Shown here piece by piece: positions 26,732-35,176 of a stretch of 64,000 nt of DNA. The stretch lies in the NCBI RefSeq assembly GCF_000430665.1, contig NZ_KE387188.1, positions 97,360 through 161,359 of the forward strand, given 5' to 3'. The stretch is from Aquimarina muelleri DSM 19832. GTDB lineage: Bacteria > Bacteroidota > Bacteroidia > Flavobacteriales > Flavobacteriaceae. A program made the translations under genes and the position numbers. Positions within the stretch are counted from its first letter, which is position 1. Every line of letters begins with the position of its first letter. The notes beneath the pieces were generated by a model, which was not told the origin of the DNA, did no database searches, and saw nothing but the letters and a program-made list of their open reading frames with translations.

Positions 26732-27484
26732 CTAACCTTTCTTATCCAAAAACATAGACATCAAAACATACAGCAATATTACACAGGGGATTGCCATAAA
26801 TTTTATTAAAAAAATTAAAAAAATTGTTGTTAACAAAAAGATATAACGAATTTTATTTTCTGCAAATCTCCATGTCTTAAATTTTAGAGAAAATAAAGAG
26901 ATTTCAGCATTTAATAAATAACAACTTAACAAAGTTAGTCCTATCAAAAACCATTTATTTAAGATAATTTCTACTACCCAAGTCTCTTGTTGAAACTTAA
27001 GAATAAGAGGCAAGCAAATGATAAGAAGTGTATTTGCTGGTGTTGGTAGACCTATAAAAGAATCCGTCTGTCGAGTATCTATATTAAATTTTGCTAACCG
27101 ATATGCTGAAGCTAAAGTAATCAATAACCCTAATAATGAAACATAAGACATATCTAAACTTTGTAGAACAGAATCCGAATTCCAAGAATCTGGAATTACA
27201 TAAAACGGTTTACCAAATACTTGTGATAATAGCTGATACATTACAATACCTGGCACAACACCACTAGTAACCATATCTGCTAAAGAATCTAACTGCAAGC
27301 CTAAATCACTTTTTACATTTAATATTCTTGCAGCAAAACCATCAAAAAAATCAAATCCTATACCTAATATAACAAAAACAGCTGCCAATTCTAATTGCCC
27401 CTGAACGGCAAAAATAACTGCAATACAGCCACAAAGAAGGTTAAGAAGTGTTATACTATTTGGAATATGCTTTTTGATGTTCAT
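26732..27484 (-). CDS. pssA: CDP-diacylglycerol-serine O-phosphatidyltransferase
   Basis: Makes phosphatidylserine, the precursor of phosphatidylethanolamine, in the inner membrane. The 250 aa protein has several transmembrane helices and the complete CDP-alcohol phosphotransferase motif between about residues 44 and 70: DFFDGFAAR, eight residues, G, three, D, three, D. The N-terminus KKHIPNSITLLNLLCGC is typical for PssA. First gene of the minus-strand run that continues into lipoproteins. Confidence 0.95.
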   Translation of the reverse strand: MNIKKHIPNSITLLNLLCGCIAVIFAVQGQLELAAVFVILGIGFDFFDGFAARILNVKSDLGLQLDSLADMVTSGVVPGIVMYQLLSQVFGKPFYVIPDSWNSDSVLQSLDMSYVSLLGLLITLASAYRLAKFNIDTRQTDSFIGLPTPANTLLIICLPLILKFQQETWVVEIILNKWFLIGLTLLSCYLLNAEISLFSLKFKTWRFAENKIRYIFLLTTIFLIFLIKFMAIPCVILLYVLMSMFLDKKG

Positions 27485-27564
27485 AAATTCAATTTTGCGT
27501 AAAAATAGTAAACTATTTGCTCTAATAAATATTTAAAAACATCCTTTTTAATCTTTGAGGTTTT

Positions 27565-27593
27565 AATTCCTCGAAGCATAGCCTCGAGGAATT
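27565..27593. terminator. Hairpin downstream of the GG-leader peptide genes
   Basis: AATTCCTCGA (27565-27574) and TCGAGGAATT (27584-27593) form a perfect 10-bp stem between the second peptide gene and pssA. T-runs are short, so terminator activity is only likely. Confidence 0.5.
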
Positions 27594-27631
27594 TTATATA
27601 AAAACTGCGATTACAGCTTAGGATTACTCAT

Positions 27632-27793
27632 TTAAAGTTGATAACATACTCCTCCGTAAATTATACATGAATCTGGCTCATCAATTGGTGGGCAAATTGC
27701 ATGCTGATAACAATTAACTGGCTTTCCTCCACTAATCTGTTTTTGTTGCGTTTTGGTTAAAATTTTACCCAAGTTCGAAATGTAATTTTTCAT
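27632..27793 (-). CDS. GG-leader Cys-rich peptide A
   Basis: A 53 aa ribosomal peptide precursor: a 23-residue leader (MKNYISNLGKI, LTKTQQKQISGG) ending in the double glycine recognised by C39-type peptidases, then a 30-residue core with four cysteines (patterns NCYQ, AICPP, DSCII, GVCYQ). The ATG at 27793 is chosen because the upstream in-frame ATG at 27844 lies in a 5' segment whose copy before peptide B is frame-broken by a stop. It lies 83 bp after peptide B. No modification enzyme or peptidase-containing transporter gene is nearby. Could be a bacteriocin-like peptide or signal; function unknown. Confidence 0.75.
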   Translation of the reverse strand: MKNYISNLGKILTKTQQKQISGGKPVNCYQHAICPPIDEPDSCIIYGGVCYQL

Positions 27794-28148
27794 AATATAA
27801 GTTTTAAGATTATTTTTTACAACAACTGTTTTTAAGACACTCATCGTTTTCTATGAATAAAGGAAAATAATTTGTTTAAGAACAACAAAAATCGTTTTGT
27901 AAAGTACCTAGACATCGACCTCCTGGAAAAGGAGTTCCCCAAGCTGTTCCACTTGCCGGATATGAACATGAACCGTCAGAATATAATTCATATTCTGAGC
28001 TACAAGGGCAAGGGTTAAAACTACCTCCATTAATCTTTTTTTGTTGTGTTTTGGTTAAAATTTTACCCAAGTTTGAAATGTGATTTTTCATAATATAAGT
28101 TTTAAGATTATTTTTTACGACAACTATTTTAAGACACTCATCGTTTGT
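27735..28148 (-). repeat. Tandem duplication of peptide leader plus 5' region
   Basis: About 115 bp around 27735-27850 (peptide A leader and upstream) and 28033-28148 (peptide B) are nearly identical, offset by 298 bp. The shared stretch includes the leader codons, the segment up to the ATG, and ACTCATCGTTT (plus strand) upstream. The similarity stops at the GG cleavage site. Confidence 0.8.
27876..28091 (-). CDS. GG-leader Cys-rich peptide B
   Basis: A 71 aa paralogue of peptide A. The leader differs at only a few positions (MKNHISNLGKI, LTKTQQKKINGG), while the 48-residue core is unrelated in sequence and has six cysteines (PCPC near the core start, single Cys in GSCSY and GRCLG, and a terminal CC). 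The 5' flank is also nearly identical to that of peptide A over about 55 bp. The pair therefore arose by local duplication with core diversification. It may be transcribed together with peptide A. Confidence 0.78.
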   Translation of the reverse strand: MKNHISNLGKILTKTQQKKINGGSFNPCPCSSEYELYSDGSCSYPASGTAWGTPFPGGRCLGTLQNDFCCS

Positions 28149-28442
28149 GTCTTTTTTTCGAAAAGAATATTATCTATAAAACAAAAACCTTAAAAAAGCT
28201 TTATATTTTTTTATACATAAAGAAGTAATAACAATAACTATTTTATAGTCTTATTATCAAAATGCACAGGTTTTATTAGTTACATTAAATATAACAAAAA
28301 AATCATCTTTAGAATAATACTAATCAATGTTTTTAAAGATTCTTACATCTATCACATCAATACAATAAAAAAGAAGTATTTAATTGTATTAATTGTAACG
28401 AAATAAGTTTAATTTCGTTTCTAACAAGGAAGCTTTTTTTAT
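28092..28442. other. Gene-free region between peptide B and lnt
   Basis: Holds the duplicated 5' segment of peptide B up to about 28148. At 28397-28419, AACGAAAT and ATTTCGTT form a perfect 8-bp hairpin with a 7-nt loop, 23 bp before the lnt ATG. I see no good TAnnTTTG box for either gene and no additional peptide copy. Confidence 0.5.
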
Positions 28443-30023
28443 ATGAGAAATATTATTCTGTCTATTCTTTCAGGTCTTTTGCTTGCTGTTAGTTGGCCTA
28501 CCTATGGATTCCCGTTATTTTTATTCTTTGGATTTATTCCTCTTTTATTTGCAGAGTATACTATTCGTTATAATAAATACAGTAAAATGCAGGTTTTTGG
28601 ACTCGCTTTCCTTACTTTTATTATATGGAATTTAATCACTACCTGGTGGATATATAATTCTACCCCATTCGGTATGTGGTTTGCTGAGATTGTAAATAGT
28701 TTAGTCATGACTTTGGTGTTTTTAATATACCACATCATTGCTAAAAAAACTACATTCATCATAAGTAGTATATTTTTAATCTGCTTTTGGATGAGTTTTG
28801 AATATCTACATTTACAATGGCAATTCTCGTGGCCTTGGTTAAATCTAGGTAATGGTTTTGCAAATTTCACCTCATGGATTCAATGGTATGAGTATACGGG
28901 TACTTTTGGTGGAACGCTTTGGATTTGGATTGTGAACATCAGTATTTTTAAAAGTGTTTTACTTTTTAAAGAACATAAAGACAAAACCATTCTATACAGA
29001 TCTGCAATTCGTAATGGTTTGCTTATTAGTATCCCAATTATAATATCCTTTATTATCTTAAAAACCTATAAAGAAAACGGCAAGGATATAGAAGTAGTCA
29101 TTTTACAACCAAATATTAATCCATATACCGAAAAATACAACACTACCGATAAACATATTGGCACATTACTAGATTCTCTTACCAAAACAGCGATCACTGC
29201 AGACACCCAATTTATTATTGCTCCAGAAACTGTTTTTGCAGACACTAACAGATTACCATATTTTTCTAGCTCTATTGCTAGAAAAACTGCATTAAAAATA
29301 CTGAATCAGTATCCTAATGCTAACTTTTTATCAGGAATATCTTTAATCGATGTGTTTGAAGATCCTAATAAAATTAAAAAACAAACGAATACCTATAAAG
29401 AGGGAATCTATTATGACGACTACAATTCTGCTTTTTTTGTTCGCCCAGATGGAACTGATGAACTATACCATAAAAGTAAATTGGTTGTAGGGGTTGAGAA
29501 TTTTCCATACCAAAATATTTTAAAACCTATTCTTGGAGACGCTATGATCGATCTGGGAGGAACGGTAGCAAAAAAAACTACACAAGAAGATAGGGAAGTT
29601 TTTTTAAGTAAAGATAGTATTGGCGTAGGTACTCTTATTTGTTATGAAAGTGTATATGGCGAATTTGCAACAGGGTATATTAGAAATGGTGCTAATTTTC
29701 TTGCTATTATAACCAATGATGCTTGGTGGGGCAATACGCAGGGGCACAGGCAACATTTATATTATGCAAAACTAAGAGCAATAGAAACCCGCAGAAGCAT
29801 TGCCCGAAGTGCTAATACAGGTATTTCTGCTATTATTGATCAGACTGGGAATATCATTTCTTCATTAGGATATGAAAAGCGAGGAACTATAATCGGAAAA
29901 TTAAAAATCAACGATAAAATCACTTTTTATGCAAAAGCAGGTAATTATCTTGCCAGAATAGCTGTTTTTATCTCTATTGTTATCTTTCTGGTATCCATTA
30001 CTCGACGAAAAGGAAAAATATAG
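28443..30023 (+). CDS. lnt: Apolipoprotein N-acyltransferase
   Basis: Adds the third acyl chain to lipoproteins in the inner membrane. The 526 aa protein has an N-terminal block of hydrophobic helices (1-205) and a C-terminal nitrilase domain. The catalytic triad is intact: Glu262 in APETVF, Lys346 in YHKSKLVVG, Cys400 in LICYESVYG. The many lipoproteins in this window are likely substrates. No gene is directly coupled; the ABC-F gene is 160 bp downstream. Confidence 0.95.
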   Translation: MRNIILSILSGLLLAVSWPTYGFPLFLFFGFIPLLFAEYTIRYNKYSKMQVFGLAFLTFIIWNLITTWWIYNSTPFGMWFAEIVNSLVMTLVFLIYHIIAKKTTFIISSIFLICFWMSFEYLHLQWQFSWPWLNLGNGFANFTSWIQWYEYTGTFGGTLWIWIVNISIFKSVLLFKEHKDKTILYRSAIRNGLLISIPIIISFIILKTYKENGKDIEVVILQPNINPYTEKYNTTDKHIGTLLDSLTKTAITADTQFIIAPETVFADTNRLPYFSSSIARKTALKILNQYPNANFLSGISLIDVFEDPNKIKKQTNTYKEGIYYDDYNSAFFVRPDGTDELYHKSKLVVGVENFPYQNILKPILGDAMIDLGGTVAKKTTQEDREVFLSKDSIGVGTLICYESVYGEFATGYIRNGANFLAIITNDAWWGNTQGHRQHLYYAKLRAIETRRSIARSANTGISAIIDQTGNIISSLGYEKRGTIIGKLKINDKITFYAKAGNYLARIAVFISIVIFLVSITRRKGKI

Positions 30024-30138
30024 AATTCTCGTACGTATTCCTATAAATTTTCAACTAAAAAATATCGTTATTTAAACGAACATACATCTATTTTCACAAG
30101 TTCTACCTTACAAAACAGAAACTTTAAAACTTTGTTTC

Positions 30139-30166
30139 TTTGTAACTCAGAAACCTTGTACCTTTA
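30139..30166 (+). promoter_or_regulatory. Probable ABC-F gene promoter
   Basis: TTTG at 30139-30142, a 16-nt spacer and TACCTTTA at 30159-30166 fit the Bacteroidetes -33/-7 pattern with one mismatch in the -7 box, ending 17 bp before the GTG start. Confidence 0.4.
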
Positions 30167-30183
30167 CAACCTTATAAAAAATT

Positions 30184-32055
30184 GTGAATTACGTATCAGT
30201 AGAAAATATTGCTAAGTCTTTTGGAGAACGTGTTCTCTTTAAAGATATCTCCTTTGGGATTAACGAAGGACAAAAAATTGGTTTTGTTGCTAAAAACGGA
30301 ACTGGAAAAACATCGTTACTTAATATAGTAGCAGGAGACGAAGATCCAGATGATGGTCTTGTAGTGTATCGTAAAAATCTTAAAGTAGCTTTTTTACCAC
30401 AAGAACCTAACTTGGATCCTAATCTTACCATTGAAGAAACAATTTTTGCTTCAGACAATGATATACTGCATATAATTAATGCCTACGAAAAAGCTTTACA
30501 AAATCCAGAGGATGCAGAAGCGTATCAACATGCTTTTGAAAAAATGGATGCTGCCAATGCATGGGATTTTGAAACGCAATACAAACAAATACTTTTTAAA
30601 CTTAAACTAGAGGATCTAAGTAAAAAAGTAAGTGATCTATCTGGGGGGCAAAAAAAACGATTGGCACTCGCCAATATTTTACTTAGCAAACCCAATCTTT
30701 TATATCTGGATGAACCAACTAACCATTTAGATCTAGAAATGATAGAGTGGTTAGAGGAGTATTTTGCAAAAGAAAACTTTACCTTGTTTATGGTAACTCA
30801 TGATCGTTATTTTTTAGAAAATGTATGTAATGAAATTGTAGAATTAGAAAACGGAAAATTATATAGTTACAAAGGTAATTATGCTTACTATCTCGAAAAT
30901 AAAGAATCCCGAGTTGCAAATGAGCAAATTGCTACCGATAAAGCAAAACAATTATATAAAAAAGAACTGGACTGGATGCGTCGCCAACCAAAAGCACGAA
31001 CTACTAAATCTAAATCCAGAATAGATGATTTTTACGAGATTAAAGACCGCGCCCATAAACGCCGTAATGATCATGAGGTACAGCTAGAAATCAATATGGA
31101 GCGTATGGGAAGTAAAATTCTTGAGCTTCATAAAATCTCAAAAAGCTTTGATGATAATATCCTACTAGATAAGTTCGAATATGTATTTAAAACAGGAGAA
31201 CGTATAGGGATTATAGGTAAAAATGGAACTGGTAAATCTACTTTTCTGAATATGATTACTGGTGGTATAACACCCGATCATGGAAAAATTGTGGTTGGTG
31301 AAACTATAAAATTTGGATACTATACACAAAGTGGTATAAACATTAAAGAAGGTCAAAAAGTTATTGATGTAATTCGAGAGTTTGGAGATTATATTCCCTT
31401 AAAAAAAGGAAGACAAATCTCAGCACAACAATTACTAGAACGCTTTTTATTTGATAGAAAAAAACAATACGATTTTGTAGAAAAATTAAGTGGAGGAGAG
31501 AGAAAAAGATTATACCTCTGTACCGTTTTAATTCAGAATCCTAACTTCTTGATTCTGGATGAGCCTACTAACGACCTAGATATTGTAACTCTTAATGTAC
31601 TAGAAAATTTTTTACTAGATTTCCCTGGTTGTTTACTAGTAGTATCGCATGATCGATATTTTATGGATAAAATTGTAGATCACTTATTTGTTTTTAGAGG
31701 AAATGGTGTTATACAAGATTTTCCTGGTAATTATTCGGATTACAGAATATATGAAGACAGTAAAGAACCTGAAGTAAAAACACCTGTAAATAACACTGAG
31801 GCAAACACAAAAAACTCTTGGAAAAAAGATAATAAAGCTGCGCTTAGTTACAACGAACAAAAAGAGTTTAGTCGAATCGAACGAGATCTTAAAAAATTAG
31901 AGATCAAAAAGAAAGAGATTGAGAATCTATTTCTTGAGGGTAATCTAGAAGCGGATAAAATTAATGTTGAATCCCAAAAATTAGATAAAATCATTCAGGA
32001 AATTGAAGAAAATGAAATGCGCTGGTTAGAGCTTTCTGAAAAAATGGAAGAATAA
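30184..32055 (+). CDS. ABC-F family ribosome-associated ATPase (Uup/EttA type)
   Basis: Soluble tandem ATPase of 623 aa without membrane helices. ABC-F proteins bind the ribosomal E site and help translation or ribosome assembly. NBD1: Walker A AKNGTGKTS near 37, signature LSGGQKKR, Walker B NLLYLDEPTNHLD. The interdomain linker is charged (DWMRRQPKARTTKSKSR). NBD2: GKNGTGKST, LSGGERKR, NFLILDEPTNDLD. A C-terminal coiled coil (about 545-620) as in Uup. Start codon is GTG, with no closer ATG in frame. Confidence 0.92.
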   Translation: MNYVSVENIAKSFGERVLFKDISFGINEGQKIGFVAKNGTGKTSLLNIVAGDEDPDDGLVVYRKNLKVAFLPQEPNLDPNLTIEETIFASDNDILHIINAYEKALQNPEDAEAYQHAFEKMDAANAWDFETQYKQILFKLKLEDLSKKVSDLSGGQKKRLALANILLSKPNLLYLDEPTNHLDLEMIEWLEEYFAKENFTLFMVTHDRYFLENVCNEIVELENGKLYSYKGNYAYYLENKESRVANEQIATDKAKQLYKKELDWMRRQPKARTTKSKSRIDDFYEIKDRAHKRRNDHEVQLEINMERMGSKILELHKISKSFDDNILLDKFEYVFKTGERIGIIGKNGTGKSTFLNMITGGITPDHGKIVVGETIKFGYYTQSGINIKEGQKVIDVIREFGDYIPLKKGRQISAQQLLERFLFDRKKQYDFVEKLSGGERKRLYLCTVLIQNPNFLILDEPTNDLDIVTLNVLENFLLDFPGCLLVVSHDRYFMDKIVDHLFVFRGNGVIQDFPGNYSDYRIYEDSKEPEVKTPVNNTEANTKNSWKKDNKAALSYNEQKEFSRIERDLKKLEIKKKEIENLFLEGNLEADKINVESQKLDKIIQEIEENEMRWLELSEKMEE

Positions 32056-32095
32056 TTTGTGAAATCTGATCACGAAACAAAGAGCAGATCTAAAC

Positions 32096-32656
32096 ATGAG
32101 CTTTATATTTAGAGCATATTTAAAGTTTTTTTTAAAGTCTACTAATCAACATGGGGTACACTCCCCTTTTGTATACGATCTGGTTACTAAATGTTTTTAT
32201 AAAAGGAGAAAAAGAAAAGAGTATGTTTCTTTGAGACAGATATACAATTCAAAAAATAAGGTATCTTATAGTACCGCTAAACTATTATATAAGACCATCA
32301 CTTATTTTGCGATTAAAAAGGCTCTTATATTGCAAGACTCCTCACAAAGTATATCGACCATCCTGTCATTAAACAATTCTATAACTATTGCAACAACACC
32401 CAACGGCGTTTTTGATATGATATACGCAGATATAGATGCACTTGAGAAAAGTAGTACTCTAGAAAATTTATTTTCTTATATGCATAATGACACTGTTCTT
32501 ATCTTTAATTCTATTTACAATAATATAACTAATACCACCCTCTGGGAGGAAATAAAACAGCACCCAAAAGTAACGGTAACTATCGATGTTTTTCGATTAG
32601 GATTTGTATTTATAAGAAAGGAACAAGCTAAAGAAAACTTTAGTATCAGGACATAA
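32096..32656 (+). CDS. Degenerate class I SAM methyltransferase-like protein
   Basis: A 186 aa protein. Its start (FKSTNQHGVHSPFVYDLVTKCFY-like) and end (WEEIKQHPKVTVTIDVF, FIRKEQAKENFSIR) match a Flavobacteria SAM-dependent methyltransferase family that I recall as about 230 aa. The middle is shortened: the SAM-binding glycine motif is replaced by ALILQDSSQSIST and about 40 residues after it are missing, and the usual acidic FDD of the family reads FNS. It may be inactive or in decay although the frame is open. It lies 40 bp after the ABC-F gene. Confidence 0.6.
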   Translation: MSFIFRAYLKFFLKSTNQHGVHSPFVYDLVTKCFYKRRKRKEYVSLRQIYNSKNKVSYSTAKLLYKTITYFAIKKALILQDSSQSISTILSLNNSITIATTPNGVFDMIYADIDALEKSSTLENLFSYMHNDTVLIFNSIYNNITNTTLWEEIKQHPKVTVTIDVFRLGFVFIRKEQAKENFSIRT

Positions 32657-32717
32657 CGAATTTGAGTACATATCTAAAAAAAAATAAACTCACTTCCTTT
32701 TACTGAATTTTTCTGTT

Positions 32718-32725
32718 TAATTTTG
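32718..32725 (+). promoter_or_regulatory. -7 promoter box of the AraC gene at 32763
   Basis: TAATTTTG (TAnnTTTG), ending 37 bp before the ATG. Confidence 0.5.
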
Positions 32726-32762
32726 GTGTTCCTATAAGTTTTCAGATTATCCTATTCTACCA

Positions 32763-33809
32763 ATGAATTTTGACAGTCAGTTTTTATTTTTTTTTAGCGC
32801 AATTGGAGCATTCAATGGTACACTTCTGGCTATATATTTTTTCTTTTACGCCAAACCTAAACATGCCTCTAATTATTTTTTAGGAACATTATTAACCATG
32901 CTTAGTATTCGAATTTGGAAATCTATATTTTATTATTTTAATAAAGAGTTATCCAAAATCTACTTACAAATAGGATTATCTGCTTGTTTTCTTATTGGTC
33001 CTTCTTTATTTTTTTATTTAAAATCTATGTTATACCCTTCCTCAAAGAAATTAGATCGTTCCTGGAAGTATCATTTTGTTTTTTTATCGACCCTTATACT
33101 TGTAGTTGGTTACCAATACTCGTATCAAGAACACCCTGATTTATGGAGGTTTTATTTTATAAAAATTATCTACTACCAATGGCTAGGATACATCTTAGCG
33201 TCTGGCTTTCTTTTAAAAAACGTTTTTAAAATTTTAGTAAAGAAACCAAATAAATTAAATAGTGTAGAGATATGGATTATTAGTGTTTATCTTGGTAATT
33301 TAATTATTTGGGTCGCATACAAAACAGTTTCCTATACTTCTTATATTGTAGGAGCTCTCTCCTTTTCGTTTGTGTTTTATTTATTGATCTTAATATTATT
33401 TTTTCGTAAAAAGAAATATTCTATTCTTTTTAAGGAGCAACCAAAATATGCAGACAAAAAAATAGAGGATAATGAAGCTAAAAGAATTTTTGAAGAGCTG
33501 GAACAAATAATGAACACGAAAGAATTCTATAAAAATCCTAACCTTAAACTACCTGATTTAGCTAAACAAATTAATATACAACCCCATATTTTATCTCAAT
33601 TCATAAACGATAACCTAAACAAAAGTTTTTCTGTATTTGTTAATGAATATCGAATACATGAAGCTAAAATCTTATTAGCAAAAGATAGTAAATACACGAT
33701 AGAGAATATTGGTTACGAATGTGGTTTTAACTCCAAATCAACATTTTACTCCACATTTAAAAAACTTACGGATATGACCCCTACCCAGTATAAATCTGCA
33801 CAAGTATAA
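32763..33809 (+). CDS. Membrane-bound AraC family regulator
   Basis: A 348 aa one-component regulator. Residues 1-220 hold about seven hydrophobic helices, a layout common in Bacteroidetes AraC proteins; residues 245-345 are the AraC DNA-binding domain with two helix-turn-helix units (LPDLAKQINIQPHILSQFIND and IENIGYECGFNSKSTFYSTFKKLTDMTPTQY parts). It probably senses a membrane or extracellular signal. The target may be the adjacent DJ-1-like gene 123 bp downstream, an inference from position only. Confidence 0.88.
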   Translation: MNFDSQFLFFFSAIGAFNGTLLAIYFFFYAKPKHASNYFLGTLLTMLSIRIWKSIFYYFNKELSKIYLQIGLSACFLIGPSLFFYLKSMLYPSSKKLDRSWKYHFVFLSTLILVVGYQYSYQEHPDLWRFYFIKIIYYQWLGYILASGFLLKNVFKILVKKPNKLNSVEIWIISVYLGNLIIWVAYKTVSYTSYIVGALSFSFVFYLLILILFFRKKKYSILFKEQPKYADKKIEDNEAKRIFEELEQIMNTKEFYKNPNLKLPDLAKQINIQPHILSQFINDNLNKSFSVFVNEYRIHEAKILLAKDSKYTIENIGYECGFNSKSTFYSTFKKLTDMTPTQYKSAQV

Positions 33810-33932
33810 CACCTTAATACATTTTCTATTTTATCATAGTGTCCAATATTATAAATCCGTACACCTAAATTATAAAACATCACTGATTTTATCGAGATAC
33901 CGCATACTATTGTCTCTATAAAAAACAAAATC

Positions 33933-35054
33933 ATGAAAAACATTTTTTACACAGTTGTATGTATTCTAATTTTTAATATTACTAATGCTCAATCTGAAGA
34001 ACAGCTTATTTCTAATTCTTTAATAAATTATATAGAAGGGACTTCTTATAATAGACCAGAGCAAATAAGCAAAGCCTTTTATAAAGATGCCAATCTATAC
34101 TTAAATAATAAAAATGATGAACTCTGGGTTGTGCCTTCTAGTGAGTATATTAGTTGGTTTACAAAAGGAGAACAAAATAAATTTAATGGAAGAACTGGTA
34201 GAATAGTTGCTATAGATCGAGAAAATGACATTGCAGTCGCTAAAGTAGAAATTTTAATTCCCAGCAAACAATTAAGGTATACAGATCTTTTTTTAATGAA
34301 AAAACTGGAAGAAACCTGGGTAATTATGAGTAAGTCTGCCTCCAAAAGGATATTTCATAAAAATAATAAGGATCAAATATTATTTATCGTTTCGAATGCT
34401 CATTTTTATGGAGATTCAAAACTTAAAACTGGTAATAGCTTTGCTGAAATTGTAAAAGCATTTCATACTTTTAAAAAAGCTGGATATACAATTGATTTTG
34501 TAAGTCCAGAGGGTGGCTCTGTACCTTTAGCATACATAAATACCTCAGATAATCTACAAAAGGAATATTTGTATAATACTAATTTTATGAGTGCTCTAAA
34601 AAACACAAAAACTCCTAACGAGATAGATCCAAAAAAATATAAAGCGGTCTATTATGTCGGTGGTGGAAGTGCTATGTATGGTGTTCCTGAAAATAAAAAA
34701 ATTCAAGACATTTCTATGGAGATATATGAGCAACATAATGGAATTATATCTTCTGTATGTCATGGAACTGCCGGAATTGTAAATTTAAAAACGAAAGATG
34801 GAAAATATCTTGTACAAGGAAAACGTGTAAGTGGATATCCCGATAATTATGAAGACTCCTCTAAAGAATATTTTAAAAATTTTCCTTTTTTAATTCTAAA
34901 AACTATTGAAGAAAGAGGCGGAACCTTTAAATTTTCTCCAAGAAATTCTCCACACCTAGAAACAGATGGAAATCTAATTACTGGTCAGAACCATTTATCT
35001 TCAGAAATTGTTGCTCAAAAAATTATAGAAATATTATCTAAAAAGGACATCTAA
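33933..35054 (+). CDS. Secreted NTF2-like/DJ-1-PfpI fusion protein
   Basis: A 373 aa exported protein. Signal peptide 1-19 (NITNA cleavage). Residues 22-140 are an NTF2/SnoaL-like (lumazine-binding-like) domain; residues 148-370 are a class I glutamine-amidotransferase-like domain of the DJ-1/PfpI type, with the nucleophile elbow SVCHGTAG and YYVGGGSAMYG. Such domains act as glyoxalases, chaperones or peptidases, usually in the cytoplasm. Here the signal peptide puts it in the periplasm. A terminator shared with the converging PAS gene follows. Confidence 0.8.
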   Translation: MKNIFYTVVCILIFNITNAQSEEQLISNSLINYIEGTSYNRPEQISKAFYKDANLYLNNKNDELWVVPSSEYISWFTKGEQNKFNGRTGRIVAIDRENDIAVAKVEILIPSKQLRYTDLFLMKKLEETWVIMSKSASKRIFHKNNKDQILFIVSNAHFYGDSKLKTGNSFAEIVKAFHTFKKAGYTIDFVSPEGGSVPLAYINTSDNLQKEYLYNTNFMSALKNTKTPNEIDPKKYKAVYYVGGGSAMYGVPENKKIQDISMEIYEQHNGIISSVCHGTAGIVNLKTKDGKYLVQGKRVSGYPDNYEDSSKEYFKNFPFLILKTIEERGGTFKFSPRNSPHLETDGNLITGQNHLSSEIVAQKIIEILSKKDI

Positions 35055-35083
35055 TAGTTCCAAATATTTTTTTATTAAAATAC

Positions 35084-35125
35084 AAAAAGCCTAAAATCAC
35101 TATTAAAATAGTCTTTAGGCTTTTT
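35084..35125. terminator. Bidirectional terminator
   Basis: AAAAAGCCTAAA (35084-35095) pairs with TTTAGGCTTTTT (35114-35125) between converging genes, with T-runs on both strands. Confidence 0.88.
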
Positions 35126-35176
35126 GTAATAAATAATAGCAAGTATTTTCACATCATATGACTTCGTTGTATCGTT

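Noticed and set aside
27794-27844. Upstream in-frame ATG adding 17 residues to peptide A
   Set aside because: The same segment before peptide B is shifted by one base and hits a stop after five codons, so the extension is not conserved and MKNYIS is the true start.
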